Source of the DNA: Pseudoalteromonas lipolytica
GTDB lineage: Bacteria; Pseudomonadota; Gammaproteobacteria; Enterobacterales; Alteromonadaceae
Direction: 5' to 3'
NCBI RefSeq assembly: GCF_900116435.1
Contig: NZ_FPAZ01000002.1
Coordinates: forward strand, 124,001-188,000
Length of the DNA: 64,000 nucleotides
Made by a program: the position numbers and the translations under genes
The notes under the pieces: model-generated
What the model was told of the DNA's origin: nothing
Seen by the model: only the letters and a program-made list of their open reading frames with translations
Databases searched by the model: none
Part shown: piece after piece, positions 32,337 through 41,488 of the stretch
Layout of the letters: the number at the start of each line of letters is the position of its first letter
Numbering within the stretch: position 1 is the first letter of the stretch

Positions 32337-34097
32337 ATGCAACATTGCCAAAATACGGTGTATGCTACCGATCTTCACTGTTGTGATTGTGGTGAAGCTC
32401 TTGAGCAAAAAAGACAAATGCACACGGTTGAAGAGCTCAACCCAGACTTGCTTGCTGAAGTAAAACACTACTCGCCACAAGCCTGCACTATTACCGGTGT
32501 TGTTAAATCGATGTACTACTATAAGCGCCGTTATAAAACCAATAATGACGATATGTTATATGGCTATTGGTGGTTAGAAGTTGAAGACAAACACGGCCAG
32601 ATTCACGAGTTTAGCGTGGATGCTGAAAAAGAGGTGATTGCTAATTTACAAAAGGGCAATGTGATCACTGCATTTCAGCCAAGCCCTTTGACACTAAATT
32701 ACCGAATAGCAAACAACGACGCGATTAAAGTCGTGAAGAATAACCGCTTTATGCCAATTGTGATTGTGCACTTTGCTGATCAACAATACCGCAGTTGGGA
32801 TAGCAGCATTAACCGAGTCTACACCGGCGGGACTGTGCTATGGCTTGTATTGGGCTTTATTACATTTTTAGTGATGCTATTTGCTGCCAAACTTGAGTTT
32901 GTGCCGGCATTATTAGCAACCTTGCCTGTCGCTATCGGGGTATTTATTGCAGAACATAAATACCATAAAAAAGCCAAGGCCAAAAAGGAAGCACACTACG
33001 ATGCGATTTTAGCGGCCACCGATGTCATGTTATCAACCAGTCAAAATCAATTGGGGTATCACATGCTTGCTCGCTTGCCGAGTAAGTCCGATGTAATTTG
33101 TATTTCGTGTCAGCAGCGTATTAGTAAAGATGCCGCACACTGTTATTGTTGTGGTGTTAAGCAGCATGTTGAGCCGGTAGCATCGGTTTTGGCAGATGAC
33201 GAGCAAAGCACAGAAAACCAAACGGTGAGTGCAGAGCGAAAGGCTGAATCACATTTAGTTAAACCAACCACTATTGCTGATCTTGAACACGCCATAATGG
33301 GTGAATACAGCCTAGACTACAAAACAAACTATGTGCATAAAAACGTGTGGGCGCGTAATGAAAAGGGCACTATTCGTCACCGTGCCGTGCTAGGTAAAGT
33401 ATTAGACAAAGCACAAAGCGCGCACGCCAATGAAACCCGTGAAACAGTCACTACAACAGAAACCACCACCACCTACCGTGGCGGTAATTATGTTGGCACC
33501 GATGTGACAGAGCGCGTTCAAGTATACCGTAATCGTAGCACGACCCTAAAAGGTGAGATCATGCTCGAAACAGCCTCGGGCGAGCCGTATATTTTTAAAG
33601 CCGGTGAAGACTTATTAGGGTCTGTCGATGTCGGTGATTGGGTTTACTATGCCTACAGTGATGTAGAAACACAGCGTTATTCAAAGTACTTCCGTGAGTA
33701 TGCGGTGAATGTGAGTAAAGATATTAAATATGATTACTCATCAGTTAAACGCTTTGGTATGGTGCATGGTTTTAACCGTATGGTAATGCTAGGCCTTACA
33801 TCAATTGGCTTGGCTTGGTATTTAGACCCGCAAGATTTATATCCACTGGTGAATGCGCTTGTGCCAGACGCCGGCATTGAGTTACTTGATCAATACCCGC
33901 AAGTCGTGGAGCATTTAGATGGCTTTCCTGTTGTGGTATTTATTGTGTTAAGTGTGGTTACTGGGCTGTGGGGATTTATGTATAGCTTAGCAAATGGTAC
34001 ACGTTTAAAACGCAGTGTGAAAAAGCTTGAAAGCACGATCACAAAATTTTCAAAAGAGTACGGTAACATACTCGAACGAATCAAAAAATTAAACTAA
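32337..34097 (+). CDS. Uncharacterised zinc-ribbon membrane protein
   Basis: A protein of about 586 residues. The N-terminus carries CCDCG, and a full zinc ribbon occurs near 255-278 (CISCQQRI, then CYCCGVK). Two adjacent membrane helices lie at about 165-205 and two further ones at about 478-495 and 535-560. A TTTETTTTY run lies near 367-375, and the C-terminus is helical and basic. The domain at about 40-150 (beta-rich, ITGVVKSMYYYKRRYK) is repeated in style near 380-460, where the sequence returns to a strand-rich form, so the protein may have two copies of one fold. I know no function. ATG 32337 has AGGA 6 bases upstream; ATG 32331 is too close to it. Third gene of the operon. Confidence 0.72.
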   Translation: MQHCQNTVYATDLHCCDCGEALEQKRQMHTVEELNPDLLAEVKHYSPQACTITGVVKSMYYYKRRYKTNNDDMLYGYWWLEVEDKHGQIHEFSVDAEKEVIANLQKGNVITAFQPSPLTLNYRIANNDAIKVVKNNRFMPIVIVHFADQQYRSWDSSINRVYTGGTVLWLVLGFITFLVMLFAAKLEFVPALLATLPVAIGVFIAEHKYHKKAKAKKEAHYDAILAATDVMLSTSQNQLGYHMLARLPSKSDVICISCQQRISKDAAHCYCCGVKQHVEPVASVLADDEQSTENQTVSAERKAESHLVKPTTIADLEHAIMGEYSLDYKTNYVHKNVWARNEKGTIRHRAVLGKVLDKAQSAHANETRETVTTTETTTTYRGGNYVGTDVTERVQVYRNRSTTLKGEIMLETASGEPYIFKAGEDLLGSVDVGDWVYYAYSDVETQRYSKYFREYAVNVSKDIKYDYSSVKRFGMVHGFNRMVMLGLTSIGLAWYLDPQDLYPLVNALVPDAGIELLDQYPQVVEHLDGFPVVVFIVLSVVTGLWGFMYSLANGTRLKRSVKKLESTITKFSKEYGNILERIKKLN

Positions 34098-34109
34098 TAA
34101 GGGTTTTGT

Positions 34110-35303
34110 ATGCGTATTTTTCAGTTACTTTTAGCAGGTTTGTTAATCATAAGTGGAACGGTAAAAGCCGATAGTGAGCAGTCTGTTGTGCTTATTTCGA
34201 TTGATGGGTTTCGCTGGGATTACATTGAAAAACACCGCGCATCTGCGTTAAAAGCAATCAGTGAACAGGGTGTAAGGGCAACCAAAATGCGCCCTGTTTA
34301 TCCAACTAAAACTTTTCCTAATCACGTGTCGATTATTACGGGGTTGTTGCCAGTAAACCACGGTATTGTTGATAACCGTTTTTGCGATACACAGCGCAAT
34401 GAGTGTTACAGCATGGGCAAAGGCAAAGACGACAGCACTTGGCTAAATGGTATTCCGCTTTGGAACCTTGCACAAATGCAGGGGGTTAAAGCGGCAACCT
34501 ATTTTTGGCCAGAGTCTGATGCGCGCTTTAACGGCATGTTGCCTGATTATTTTTATCACTATTCTAAGCACAGTGATTACCAAAAACGTGTTGATCAAAT
34601 TATTCAATGGTTAAGCTTACCAAAAGAAAAGCGCCCACGTTTGGTGGTGAGTTACTTTTCGTTGGTAGACAGTATGGGGCATGAGTATGGCCCTGATGCA
34701 AAGCAAACCTTTGATGCAGTACAAACCTTAGATGCCCTAATGGCAGACTTGCACACACGCTTAAAAGCGCTTGATGAGAATATTAATTTGGTGATTGTTT
34801 CTGATCATGGCATGTCGACAGTTGATCCCCAACAGAGCATCAAAATTAGTCAGCTACCAGAGGATGATAACTTCATTGTTAAAAACACCGGTCCGCGCGT
34901 GCTTTATTACGCCAAACCAGATAGCCAAGCCGATATTGCGGGGTTTAGCAAAAAGCTTGCTAAGGCGGCAGATGGCCGATACATCGTTTTAAATGATCAA
35001 CAAAAGCGTGATTATCATTACGATAAAGGCCCGCGTGTGGGGGATATTATTTTACAAACGACTGCACCGCGCGTATTCACCGACAGCAAAATGGCGCCTT
35101 ATTTAGGCACCCATGGTTACGCATACACCGATGATATGGCCGCCACATTTATTGCCACCGGCCCTGCGTTTAAAAACGGTATGCAACTTGATGAAGTGAG
35201 TAACTTAGATGTGTATCCGCTTATTGCAAATATATTAGGCCTGAAAATTTTAAGCCCTATCGACAGCGATGGCGCGACTTTATGGCCAGTGTTAAACAAG
35301 TAA
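34110..35303 (+). CDS. Nucleotide pyrophosphatase/phosphodiesterase (NPP) family protein
   Basis: A 397-residue secreted enzyme of the alkaline-phosphatase superfamily. A signal peptide (to about TVKA, residue 20) precedes the NPP signature: LISIDGFRWDYI with the first metal Asp, YPTKTFPNHVSI with the catalytic Thr, SLVDSMGHEYGP, VSDHGMS and GTHGYA with further metal ligands. The family hydrolyses nucleotides or choline phosphodiesters. As the last gene of an operon that begins with a GDPD lipoprotein, a role in breaking down phospholipid head groups or glycerophosphocholine is plausible. The full complement of metal ligands appears present. Confidence 0.9.
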   Translation: MRIFQLLLAGLLIISGTVKADSEQSVVLISIDGFRWDYIEKHRASALKAISEQGVRATKMRPVYPTKTFPNHVSIITGLLPVNHGIVDNRFCDTQRNECYSMGKGKDDSTWLNGIPLWNLAQMQGVKAATYFWPESDARFNGMLPDYFYHYSKHSDYQKRVDQIIQWLSLPKEKRPRLVVSYFSLVDSMGHEYGPDAKQTFDAVQTLDALMADLHTRLKALDENINLVIVSDHGMSTVDPQQSIKISQLPEDDNFIVKNTGPRVLYYAKPDSQADIAGFSKKLAKAADGRYIVLNDQQKRDYHYDKGPRVGDIILQTTAPRVFTDSKMAPYLGTHGYAYTDDMAATFIATGPAFKNGMQLDEVSNLDVYPLIANILGLKILSPIDSDGATLWPVLNK

Positions 35304-35316
35304 TACGCGGCTTAAA

Positions 35317-35377
35317 AGCAAAGAGCGAGCGTGTAGTGCGATGTAAAACCGCGGCTACAAACTCGCCCTTTGTTGCT
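35317..35377. terminator. Long hairpin between convergent genes
   Basis: AGCAAAGAGCGAG (35317-35329) pairs with CTCGCCCTTTGTTGCT (35362-35377) with small bulges. The loop contains a REP-like CCGCGGCTACAAA. It could terminate both flanking transcripts, although T runs are weak. Confidence 0.55.
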
Positions 35378-35390
35378 TGAATCTTGTCAC

Positions 35391-35927
35391 TTACAGCTTG
35401 GTTACCCAGCCATACTTGCCATAACTTTCAAATTGGTAGTTTTCGTTACCCGCATTAAACTGCCCGTGTAAGGTATTTTCTGTCAGGGTCATAACGGCTT
35501 GATGGTAGTTTTGTGCGTGATCATTTAGCTTACCAAACACACTGCGATCACCGTTGCTGGCTTCAATAATGTCGGTAATTTCGACGGTGTAACTTAGGTA
35601 TTCGTCTACCTTCAAAATATACTGATCACCGGTTTTTAAGGTTTTGAGTGTTTCAATATCAAACTCACTAAATGCGGTATCGCTCAGCGTTTTAGGTAAG
35701 CGCCTTTGTTTGTACAAGTAGTCGTGCGCTTTGTTTGAAAGCTGATTAAGGGGCGCGGTTAAGTTAACAATAGGCTGAGGTGCAATAAATTGCTCATCTG
35801 ATTTGTATGCTATAACAGGCTTTTCAGCGCTTGGCGTAGAGATAAAGCCATCGCTTTGAATATGCCATTCGTTAAGCGCAAATGCACTGATTGGAAGAAT
35901 GAAGATTAATGCAAGCGTCCTGTTCAC
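35391..35927 (-). CDS. Secreted protein of unknown function
   Basis: A 178-residue protein with a short signal peptide (MNRTLALIFILPISAFA). The C-terminal half is beta-rich (GDQYILKVDEYLSYTVEITD, then VMTLTENTLHGQFN and YGWVTKL). This pattern resembles the short propeptide-like barrels of some secreted peptidases, but no peptidase domain follows. I do not recognise the family. It has no co-directional neighbour. Confidence 0.65.
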   Translation of the reverse strand: MNRTLALIFILPISAFALNEWHIQSDGFISTPSAEKPVIAYKSDEQFIAPQPIVNLTAPLNQLSNKAHDYLYKQRRLPKTLSDTAFSEFDIETLKTLKTGDQYILKVDEYLSYTVEITDIIEASNGDRSVFGKLNDHAQNYHQAVMTLTENTLHGQFNAGNENYQFESYGKYGWVTKL

Positions 35928-36122
35928 ATGTTTCTCTTACGGGTTTTAATGTTAACTTAATGTAAGTTTTTACCTTAAATTAACTTAATGGTCAATAGTT
36001 GTTCTATCAATACTGCTTTTGGTAATCGTGACGATAAAATTTATTTGTTTTACTCGGGCTGCAATGCTGCGCATAATCCGCGTTTTTTTGTCACTTAAAC
36101 CCCAAGACTAGAGGTACTAACC

Positions 36123-37082
36123 ATGCGTGGGTGGATCATTTATAAAGACAGTTCGGGCTTGTTAAAGCAAGAAACCTATGAAGTTGAGCGTTTACTTGCA
36201 GCTGCCAAAGAAGAGGGCATTGATTTACAAGTTTTTTCGCCTGATCAATTTGATTTAACCATTACCCGCGAAGATGGCAAAAGCATTTTGATTGATGGTC
36301 AATCAGTTGCACTACCTGATTTTGTTATTCCACGTATGGGCGCGAGCACAACGTATTTTGCTTTGGCTATTATTCGCCACCTTGAGCGTTTAGGTGTGTA
36401 TTGCGTGAATAGCTCGCAGTCAATCGAAACGGTGAAAGACAAGTTATTTGCACAGCAAATTTTAGCTGAGTGTAATTTACCAACCCCTAATACAATGCTC
36501 GTAAAGTTTCCGGTAAATATTGATTTAGTTGAAAAACAAATAGGCTTCCCGGTGGTGATTAAAACGTTATCGGGGTCGCAAGGCAGTGGTGTCTTTTTAT
36601 CAAAGTCGAAAGAAGAGTTTGATGATCTTATGCAGTTAATCGAGGCTGCAAACCCACAAGCAAACATTATTTTGCAGCAGTTTGTTAAGTCGAGCCACGG
36701 TCGTGATTTGCGTGTACTTACTATCGGTGGACGTGCCGTTGCATGTATGGAACGCAACTCGCAGGGTAAAAACTTTAAAGCAAATGTCAGTGCGGGTGGT
36801 ACAGGTAAGTCATTCCCAATTACCCCCGAAATTGAGTGGCTTGCAACACAAACGGCCAACGTTTTAAAGCTCGATGTAGCGGGTATCGATTTATTATTTG
36901 ACGAGCAGCATTTTAAAATATGTGAGGCAAACTCAAGCCCTGGCTTTGAAGGCCTAGAAGGTGCATTGGGCATTGATGTCGCAAAAGAAATTTTGCACTT
37001 TATTCGTATCCGCTTAGGTATTTTTGACAAGCCCGTAGCGAAAGAAGTAAACGAAGAAGTGGTTGATCAAACTGCCGCTTAG
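36123..37082 (+). CDS. rimK: RimK-family ATP-grasp alpha-L-glutamate ligase
   Basis: A 319-residue ATP-grasp ligase. The N-terminal lobe is followed by NSSQSIETVKDKLFAQQIL, the ATP-binding FPVVIKTLSGSQGSGVFLS (about 137-155), SSHGRDLRVLTIGGRAVACM, and the magnesium-binding KICEANSSPGFEGLEG near the end. In E. coli RimK adds glutamates to ribosomal protein S6. This protein is some 20 residues longer at the C-terminus, with an acidic tail. The zinc-protease gene often paired with rimK in marine bacteria is not next to it here. It is monocistronic, with a weak terminator after it. Confidence 0.9.
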   Translation: MRGWIIYKDSSGLLKQETYEVERLLAAAKEEGIDLQVFSPDQFDLTITREDGKSILIDGQSVALPDFVIPRMGASTTYFALAIIRHLERLGVYCVNSSQSIETVKDKLFAQQILAECNLPTPNTMLVKFPVNIDLVEKQIGFPVVIKTLSGSQGSGVFLSKSKEEFDDLMQLIEAANPQANIILQQFVKSSHGRDLRVLTIGGRAVACMERNSQGKNFKANVSAGGTGKSFPITPEIEWLATQTANVLKLDVAGIDLLFDEQHFKICEANSSPGFEGLEGALGIDVAKEILHFIRIRLGIFDKPVAKEVNEEVVDQTAA

Positions 37083-37112
37083 TGATTACTTAACCGAAAG
37101 ACGCACAAATAC

Positions 37113-37136
37113 GGCCACCGTGACTAGGTGGCCTTC
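37113..37136 (+). terminator. Hairpin after rimK
   Basis: GGCCACC and GGTGGCC pair perfectly around a 7-base loop. The T run after it is short, so termination may be incomplete. Confidence 0.6.
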
Positions 37137-37244
37137 TGTATAGTAAATTACTCTTCAAATACTACAAAAGTGTACAGTGTCAACGTGTGCTTCTTGCGAT
37201 AAGGTAGGTTTTTATCTGCATGTTTTGCAAGGAGTCTCCCCTTT

Positions 37245-38393
37245 ATGAGTCAACTGATCAGTCGAGCAACCGCGGGCTTAGTGGCGGTGATTATTGGCTT
37301 TACCAGCTCAATCGCATTGATATATCAATTAGTGATGGTGCTAGGCGGTACCCCTGATTTAGTGGCCAGTTGGGTATTAATGCTGGGGCTTGCGATGGGA
37401 GTAAGCTCTATTGCATTGTCGTATTACTATAAAGTGCCCATTTTGGTTGCGTGGTCTACCACGGGCGCTGCATTACTTATTTCAAGCGCGCAAGGCTACA
37501 CCTTAAACCAAGCTGTTGGGGCGTTTATGTTCTCGGCGGTGTTGGTGTTTTTATGCGGTATCACCGGTATTTTCGAAAAAATGATGAACAAAATTCCCAG
37601 TCAATTGGCCTGTGCTATGTTGGCGGGTGTCTTGGTGAATTTTGGCATTGATGTGTTCAATTTTATGAACGAATTGCCCTTAGTGATTGGCGTGATGGTG
37701 GCTGTTTATTTATGTGGTAAACGTTATTTCCCCCGTTTTGCGATGTTAGCCGTTGTAGTGGTTGGCTTTTTAATGGCAGCAATGACCGGACAAATTGATA
37801 CAAGCAGTTGGCAATGGAAATTAAGCGAGTTTACATTTATTGCGCCAGAGTTTGATTTAAATGCCATGGTCAGTGTGGGCTTACCGCTGTTTATTGTGAC
37901 GATGACATCGCAAAACTTACCGGGCATCGCTGTGTTAAAAGCACATCATTATAAGGCTCCGGTCTCGGCTGCTTTAAATGTTACGGGGCTTTTAAATGTG
38001 TTTATCGCGCCATTTGGTGGGTATTCGATTAACCTTGCGGCGATCACTGCGGCAATTTGTATGAGCCCCGAAGCCGATAAAAATCCCGATAAGCGTTATT
38101 GGGCAAGTATTGCTGGTGGTGTGTTTTATATCATTATGGCGTTACTGGCTGCGACATTAGTTGGTTTAGTCGCCAGTTTACCGCAAGCACTTATTTTAGC
38201 ATTAGCGGGTATAGCCTTGTTTGCCACGATTGCCAGTAGTTTACAGCAAGCGTTAACAGAGGCTTATTATACCGAGGCAGCCATAGTGACATTTTTAGTG
38301 ACGGCTTCAAACCTGACCTTGTTCACGGTTGGTTCGGCATTTTGGGGGATTGTTGCAGGGGTAATAACCTTAGTGATGACACGCAAAGATTAG
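37245..38393 (+). CDS. benE: BenE-family benzoate/H+ symporter
   Basis: A 382-residue inner-membrane transporter with about 11-12 hydrophobic helices. Signature pieces of the BenE (E. coli YdcO) family are GFTSSIALIYQ, WSTTGAALL, CAMLAGVLVNFG, MTSQNLPGIAVLKA and APFGGYSINLAAITAAIC. The family is named for benzoate uptake in Acinetobacter, but most members have unknown substrates. No aromatic catabolism genes are nearby, so benzoate is not assured. AAGGAG lies before the ATG. A structured repeat follows the stop. Confidence 0.9.
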   Translation: MSQLISRATAGLVAVIIGFTSSIALIYQLVMVLGGTPDLVASWVLMLGLAMGVSSIALSYYYKVPILVAWSTTGAALLISSAQGYTLNQAVGAFMFSAVLVFLCGITGIFEKMMNKIPSQLACAMLAGVLVNFGIDVFNFMNELPLVIGVMVAVYLCGKRYFPRFAMLAVVVVGFLMAAMTGQIDTSSWQWKLSEFTFIAPEFDLNAMVSVGLPLFIVTMTSQNLPGIAVLKAHHYKAPVSAALNVTGLLNVFIAPFGGYSINLAAITAAICMSPEADKNPDKRYWASIAGGVFYIIMALLAATLVGLVASLPQALILALAGIALFATIASSLQQALTEAYYTEAAIVTFLVTASNLTLFTVGSAFWGIVAGVITLVMTRKD

Positions 38394-38409
38394 GGGCTAT
38401 TTAAACTAA

Positions 38410-38605
38410 TCCGCAATGATGCTTAATCATTTTGAGAGATTAAACCTGTCGCAAGCTGCGTTAAAAATGTCTGATTTACGACTGCATGGATGCAGGAGGC
38501 TGGAGGCAGAGCAATGCGGGAGTAATTGCCGAGAACACCTCAATAACGACATGTTTGCCCAGTTATTAACGAGCTTATATTGCCCAAAATAGATCACTTA
38601 ATTAA
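38410..38605 (+). repeat. Structured repeat family 2, copy B
   Basis: Same blocks and orientation as the copy at 23573-23765, including AACCTGTCGC, GATTTACGACTGCATGGATG, AATTGCCGAGAAC and CAATAACGACATGTTTGCC, and a terminal inverted repeat CTTAATCATTTTGAG / CACTTAATTAA. It carries a small insertion (CTGGAGGCA region) relative to copy A. Confidence 0.82.
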
Positions 38606-38635
38606 ACAAATTAGTATTAAAGGTGAAAGTAACAA

Positions 38636-38947
38636 ATGAAAGTAATACGAAGTCATGAATTTACTGCCGACCGTGCATGGGGCGCATTAGATATCGCCAC
38701 AATGAACGGCATTACAACCCGTTTGCATTGGACGAATGAGCCTTACAAGTGGCACACCAACGACGGTGAAGAAGTGTTTGTGGTGTTAAGTGGTCAGGTT
38801 GAGATGCTTTATAAGCAACAGGGTGAAGTATGCGCTGAGCTGTTAAATGCCGGAGATATCTTTTATGCCAGTGTTGGCACTGAGCATGTGGCTCACCCAA
38901 AAGGTGAAGCGCGTATTTTGGTGGTCGAGACACAAGGCAGCGTGTGA
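38636..38947 (+). CDS. Small single-domain cupin protein
   Basis: A 103-residue double-stranded beta-helix protein. Cupin motif 1 is YKWHTNDGEEVFVVLSG (metal-binding His and Glu, about 37-53) and motif 2 is AGDIFYASVGTEHVAHPKG (about 79-97). Conserved His and Glu suggest a bound metal. Substrates vary across the family, and none can be inferred. A GGTGAAAG sequence precedes the ATG. A perfect hairpin separates it from convergent hemH. Confidence 0.85.
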   Translation: MKVIRSHEFTADRAWGALDIATMNGITTRLHWTNEPYKWHTNDGEEVFVVLSGQVEMLYKQQGEVCAELLNAGDIFYASVGTEHVAHPKGEARILVVETQGSV

Positions 38948-38954
38948 GTATCAA

Positions 38955-38979
38955 TTAGGCCCTAGTAACTAGGGCCTAA
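38955..38979. terminator. Perfect hairpin between convergent cupin and hemH genes
   Basis: TTAGGCCCTAG and CTAGGGCCTAA form an 11-bp stem around TAA. T runs are absent, so it may act as a processing or weak bidirectional terminator element. Confidence 0.65.
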
Positions 38980-38985
38980 CTACAA

Positions 38986-40008
38986 TTACTTAAGCAAAGG
39001 CTTAATAACTTCGTACATGGCGTTAATGTGGTCGTCGCGCGTATTAAGTGCAGGAATATAACGGTATTTTTCACCGCCTGCATGCTCGAATATTTCGCGG
39101 TTTTCGCCTTCTATCTCTTCTAATGTTTCTAAGCAATCGGCGCTAAACGCAGGGCTAATTATGGCAATATCTTTAATGCCTTGTGCGGGGTAACTCTCAA
39201 GCGTGGCGTCGGTGTATGGTTTTAACCATTCTGCTTTACCAAAACGGCTTTGGAACGTGGTCACCGCTAAGTCTTTGTCTAAGCCTAGCTTTTCTGACAC
39301 TAAACGCGTGGTTTGCATACAAAAACAGTAGTAAGGGTCGCCATTTTCTAAAAATAGTTTTGGCATACCATGATACGAAAATACCAGTTTTTGCGGTGTA
39401 CCATGGGCATTTAAATCTTCGCTGATACTGGCTGCTAAGGCATCAATGTAAATAGGGTGGTCGTGGTAGCCGTTTATAAAGTGAAGCTCAGGTACCCAGC
39501 GCCATTTTCGTAATACGTTCGACACAGCATCAAACGTTGAACCAATCGTTGTGCTTGAGTATTGCGGATAAAGCGGCAGCACAATAACGCGGGTAATGCC
39601 TTTTTCGCGCAGTGCTTCAAGCCCCGCTTCAATCGATGGATTACCATAACGCATTGCCATAACAACGTCGGTATCTTGATGGCCTTTCTCTTTTAAAATT
39701 GCGGCGAGTTTTTCGCTTTGTTGGCGTGTGATATGCGTTAATGGCGAACCGTTTTCTGTCCATATACTTTTATAAAGTGCAGCAGAGCGCTTTGGGCGAA
39801 GCGTAAGTACAAAGCAATACAGGATGATCATCCAAATGAAGCGCGGGATTTCGACAATGCGTGGATCAGATAAAAATTCGCGTAAGTAGGTTCTGAGTGC
39901 CGCTGTGGTTGGGGCATCAGGGCTGCCTAAGTTGGTCAATAAGATACCGGTTTTTTTATTAAATCGGCCATCATGAGGCTTATCTGTTATAGCGGAAAAT
40001 CGCGACAC
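38986..40008 (-). CDS. hemH: Ferrochelatase
   Basis: A 340-residue enzyme that inserts Fe2+ into protoporphyrin IX, the last step of haem synthesis. Family landmarks are TGILLTNLGSPDAPTTAALR at the start, PLYPQYSSTTIGS, LVFSYHGMPKLFLENGDPYY with the catalytic His, TFQSRFGKAEWLKPYT, and PAFSADCLETLEEI with the metal-side acidic residues. The length is normal. It is monocistronic, and AAGGAG lies 9 bases before the ATG. Confidence 0.96.
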   Translation of the reverse strand: MSRFSAITDKPHDGRFNKKTGILLTNLGSPDAPTTAALRTYLREFLSDPRIVEIPRFIWMIILYCFVLTLRPKRSAALYKSIWTENGSPLTHITRQQSEKLAAILKEKGHQDTDVVMAMRYGNPSIEAGLEALREKGITRVIVLPLYPQYSSTTIGSTFDAVSNVLRKWRWVPELHFINGYHDHPIYIDALAASISEDLNAHGTPQKLVFSYHGMPKLFLENGDPYYCFCMQTTRLVSEKLGLDKDLAVTTFQSRFGKAEWLKPYTDATLESYPAQGIKDIAIISPAFSADCLETLEEIEGENREIFEHAGGEKYRYIPALNTRDDHINAMYEVIKPLLK

Positions 40009-40085
40009 TGATCGCTCCTTTAGAAGTAAAAGTAATATAAATCACATTGTAACGAAGTAGCGATAATAAGTGATCACTTTATTCG

Positions 40086-41429
40086 TTAATTTTTGATCAT
40101 GATCCTGAAAGGATTCGGTTTTTTCGCTTCGAGCTGCTGTAACTTACTTATCGATTTAGGGCCAAATACATGCCCTTTAGGTAAAAGCAAAATTCCATCG
40201 TAGTTTCTCAGGGCATGCCCAAGCACCATGCCGTTTTTTAACTCATTTGCATTAATGATTTTCATGCTGCCAACGACTTGGTTACTGGCGCAGCTAATTT
40301 TTAATCCGCTTAAAATCTCGAGCAATTTAGGATGGTAGTAGGTGCCACTGTAAAGTTGTAATTGCCCCAGTGCATTTTCGAACTTGCTGTTTCCCAGCGA
40401 ACTGACTTGAGCCACGGCTTGCCAAAAATCGCGAGAAATAGCCAAAATCATGGCGGTTATCGGAATGTCGGCGCCTTTTAATCCTTTTGGAATACCATTG
40501 CCATTGTATTGCTCAAATTGGTAATAAATGGCTTCGGATACATCGTGTAAATGGGTTGCGGGCATTAACATCAGTTGCGCGGTGCTTGGGTGCGTATAGA
40601 AGAGCTTTTTTTGATTTTCGTTTAATTCACGCGTGGGCTTTTTATACAGGGCTGGCTCCATTGCCAATAAGCCAATTTGCGCTAAATAGCCTGCCATTTC
40701 GGCCATTTCTATGTGTTTTTTATCTAACCCAAGTGCCTGCGCAATTTGCTTGCAGGTGTTCGCTATATTTTGCGCTTGAATACCATCTAGGTATGGGTTG
40801 GCGTTGATAAAATTATATAAAATCTCGAAAGTTGTGCGGTGTTCGTGTTTTTCACGTTCGTTTGCTTCTTCAAGCTGTTTAAGCACTTTGCGTATTTGTT
40901 GGGTGCGTTTTTCAACCATCTGCTCAAGGTTATTATTGAGCTCTTTTAGTTGGCTGTTTTGGGCTTTAATTTTTTGCTCAAGTTGCTTATTTTTACGTTT
41001 TAAAGAGGTTTTTTCGATACCGTCATGAATGTTGCGTAACAACAGCTCATTTTGCCAAGGTTTTTGAATATAAGCGTGAATTTTTCCTTTATTTACAGCG
41101 GCAATGGTATTGTCGATATCGGAATAGCCGGTTAATAAAATACGTTGTGTATCGGGGGCAATGTTGATTGCTTGTGCAAAAAAGTCTGCGCCATCCATAC
41201 CGGGCATGCGCATGTCACAAATGATCACATCAAAGGTGAAACTGTCTAAAAGTTTTAGTGCTTCAATGGGCGAAAGGCTGGTTTTAACCGAAAGATTATT
41301 TGCCGTTAACAACCTAACTAAGGTGCGTAAAACAATTTCATCGTCATCAATGCATAAAACCTGAATATGTTCTTTATTAAGTTGTTTTGCCATACCACAT
41401 TGCTTTGAATCATCTTTAATCAATAACAT
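40086..41429 (-). CDS. Response regulator with coiled coil and degenerate HD-GYP domain
   Basis: A 447-residue protein. The receiver domain (about 20-140) has a phosphorylatable Asp in IICDMRMPGMDG, with DDD near its start, TGYSD and QKPW. A coiled coil follows (about 145-205). The last part has the HD-GYP fold, but the catalytic signatures are lost: the HD pair reads YLAQIG where LLHDIG is expected, HHE reads YYQFE, and GYP reads NGNGIPKGLKG. It should therefore not cleave cyclic di-GMP and may bind it or serve as a protein platform. The start at 41429 is not certain; an ATG 12 codons later is possible. It is divergent, with a 59-base gap, from a soluble histidine kinase that is the likely partner. 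Confidence 0.88.
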   Translation of the reverse strand: MLLIKDDSKQCGMAKQLNKEHIQVLCIDDDEIVLRTLVRLLTANNLSVKTSLSPIEALKLLDSFTFDVIICDMRMPGMDGADFFAQAINIAPDTQRILLTGYSDIDNTIAAVNKGKIHAYIQKPWQNELLLRNIHDGIEKTSLKRKNKQLEQKIKAQNSQLKELNNNLEQMVEKRTQQIRKVLKQLEEANEREKHEHRTTFEILYNFINANPYLDGIQAQNIANTCKQIAQALGLDKKHIEMAEMAGYLAQIGLLAMEPALYKKPTRELNENQKKLFYTHPSTAQLMLMPATHLHDVSEAIYYQFEQYNGNGIPKGLKGADIPITAMILAISRDFWQAVAQVSSLGNSKFENALGQLQLYSGTYYHPKLLEILSGLKISCASNQVVGSMKIINANELKNGMVLGHALRNYDGILLLPKGHVFGPKSISKLQQLEAKKPNPFRIMIKN

Positions 41430-41488
41430 AGCCTTAAATTAGGGCTTGTGCTAGGTTTTATAAGAGATGAGCTAAGTTTGAGGCTAAA

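Noticed and set aside
36299..37030. A 243-codon minus-strand frame opposite rimK
   Set aside because: rimK is clear on the plus strand, and the minus-strand product has an unnatural Ser/Cys/Lys-rich composition.
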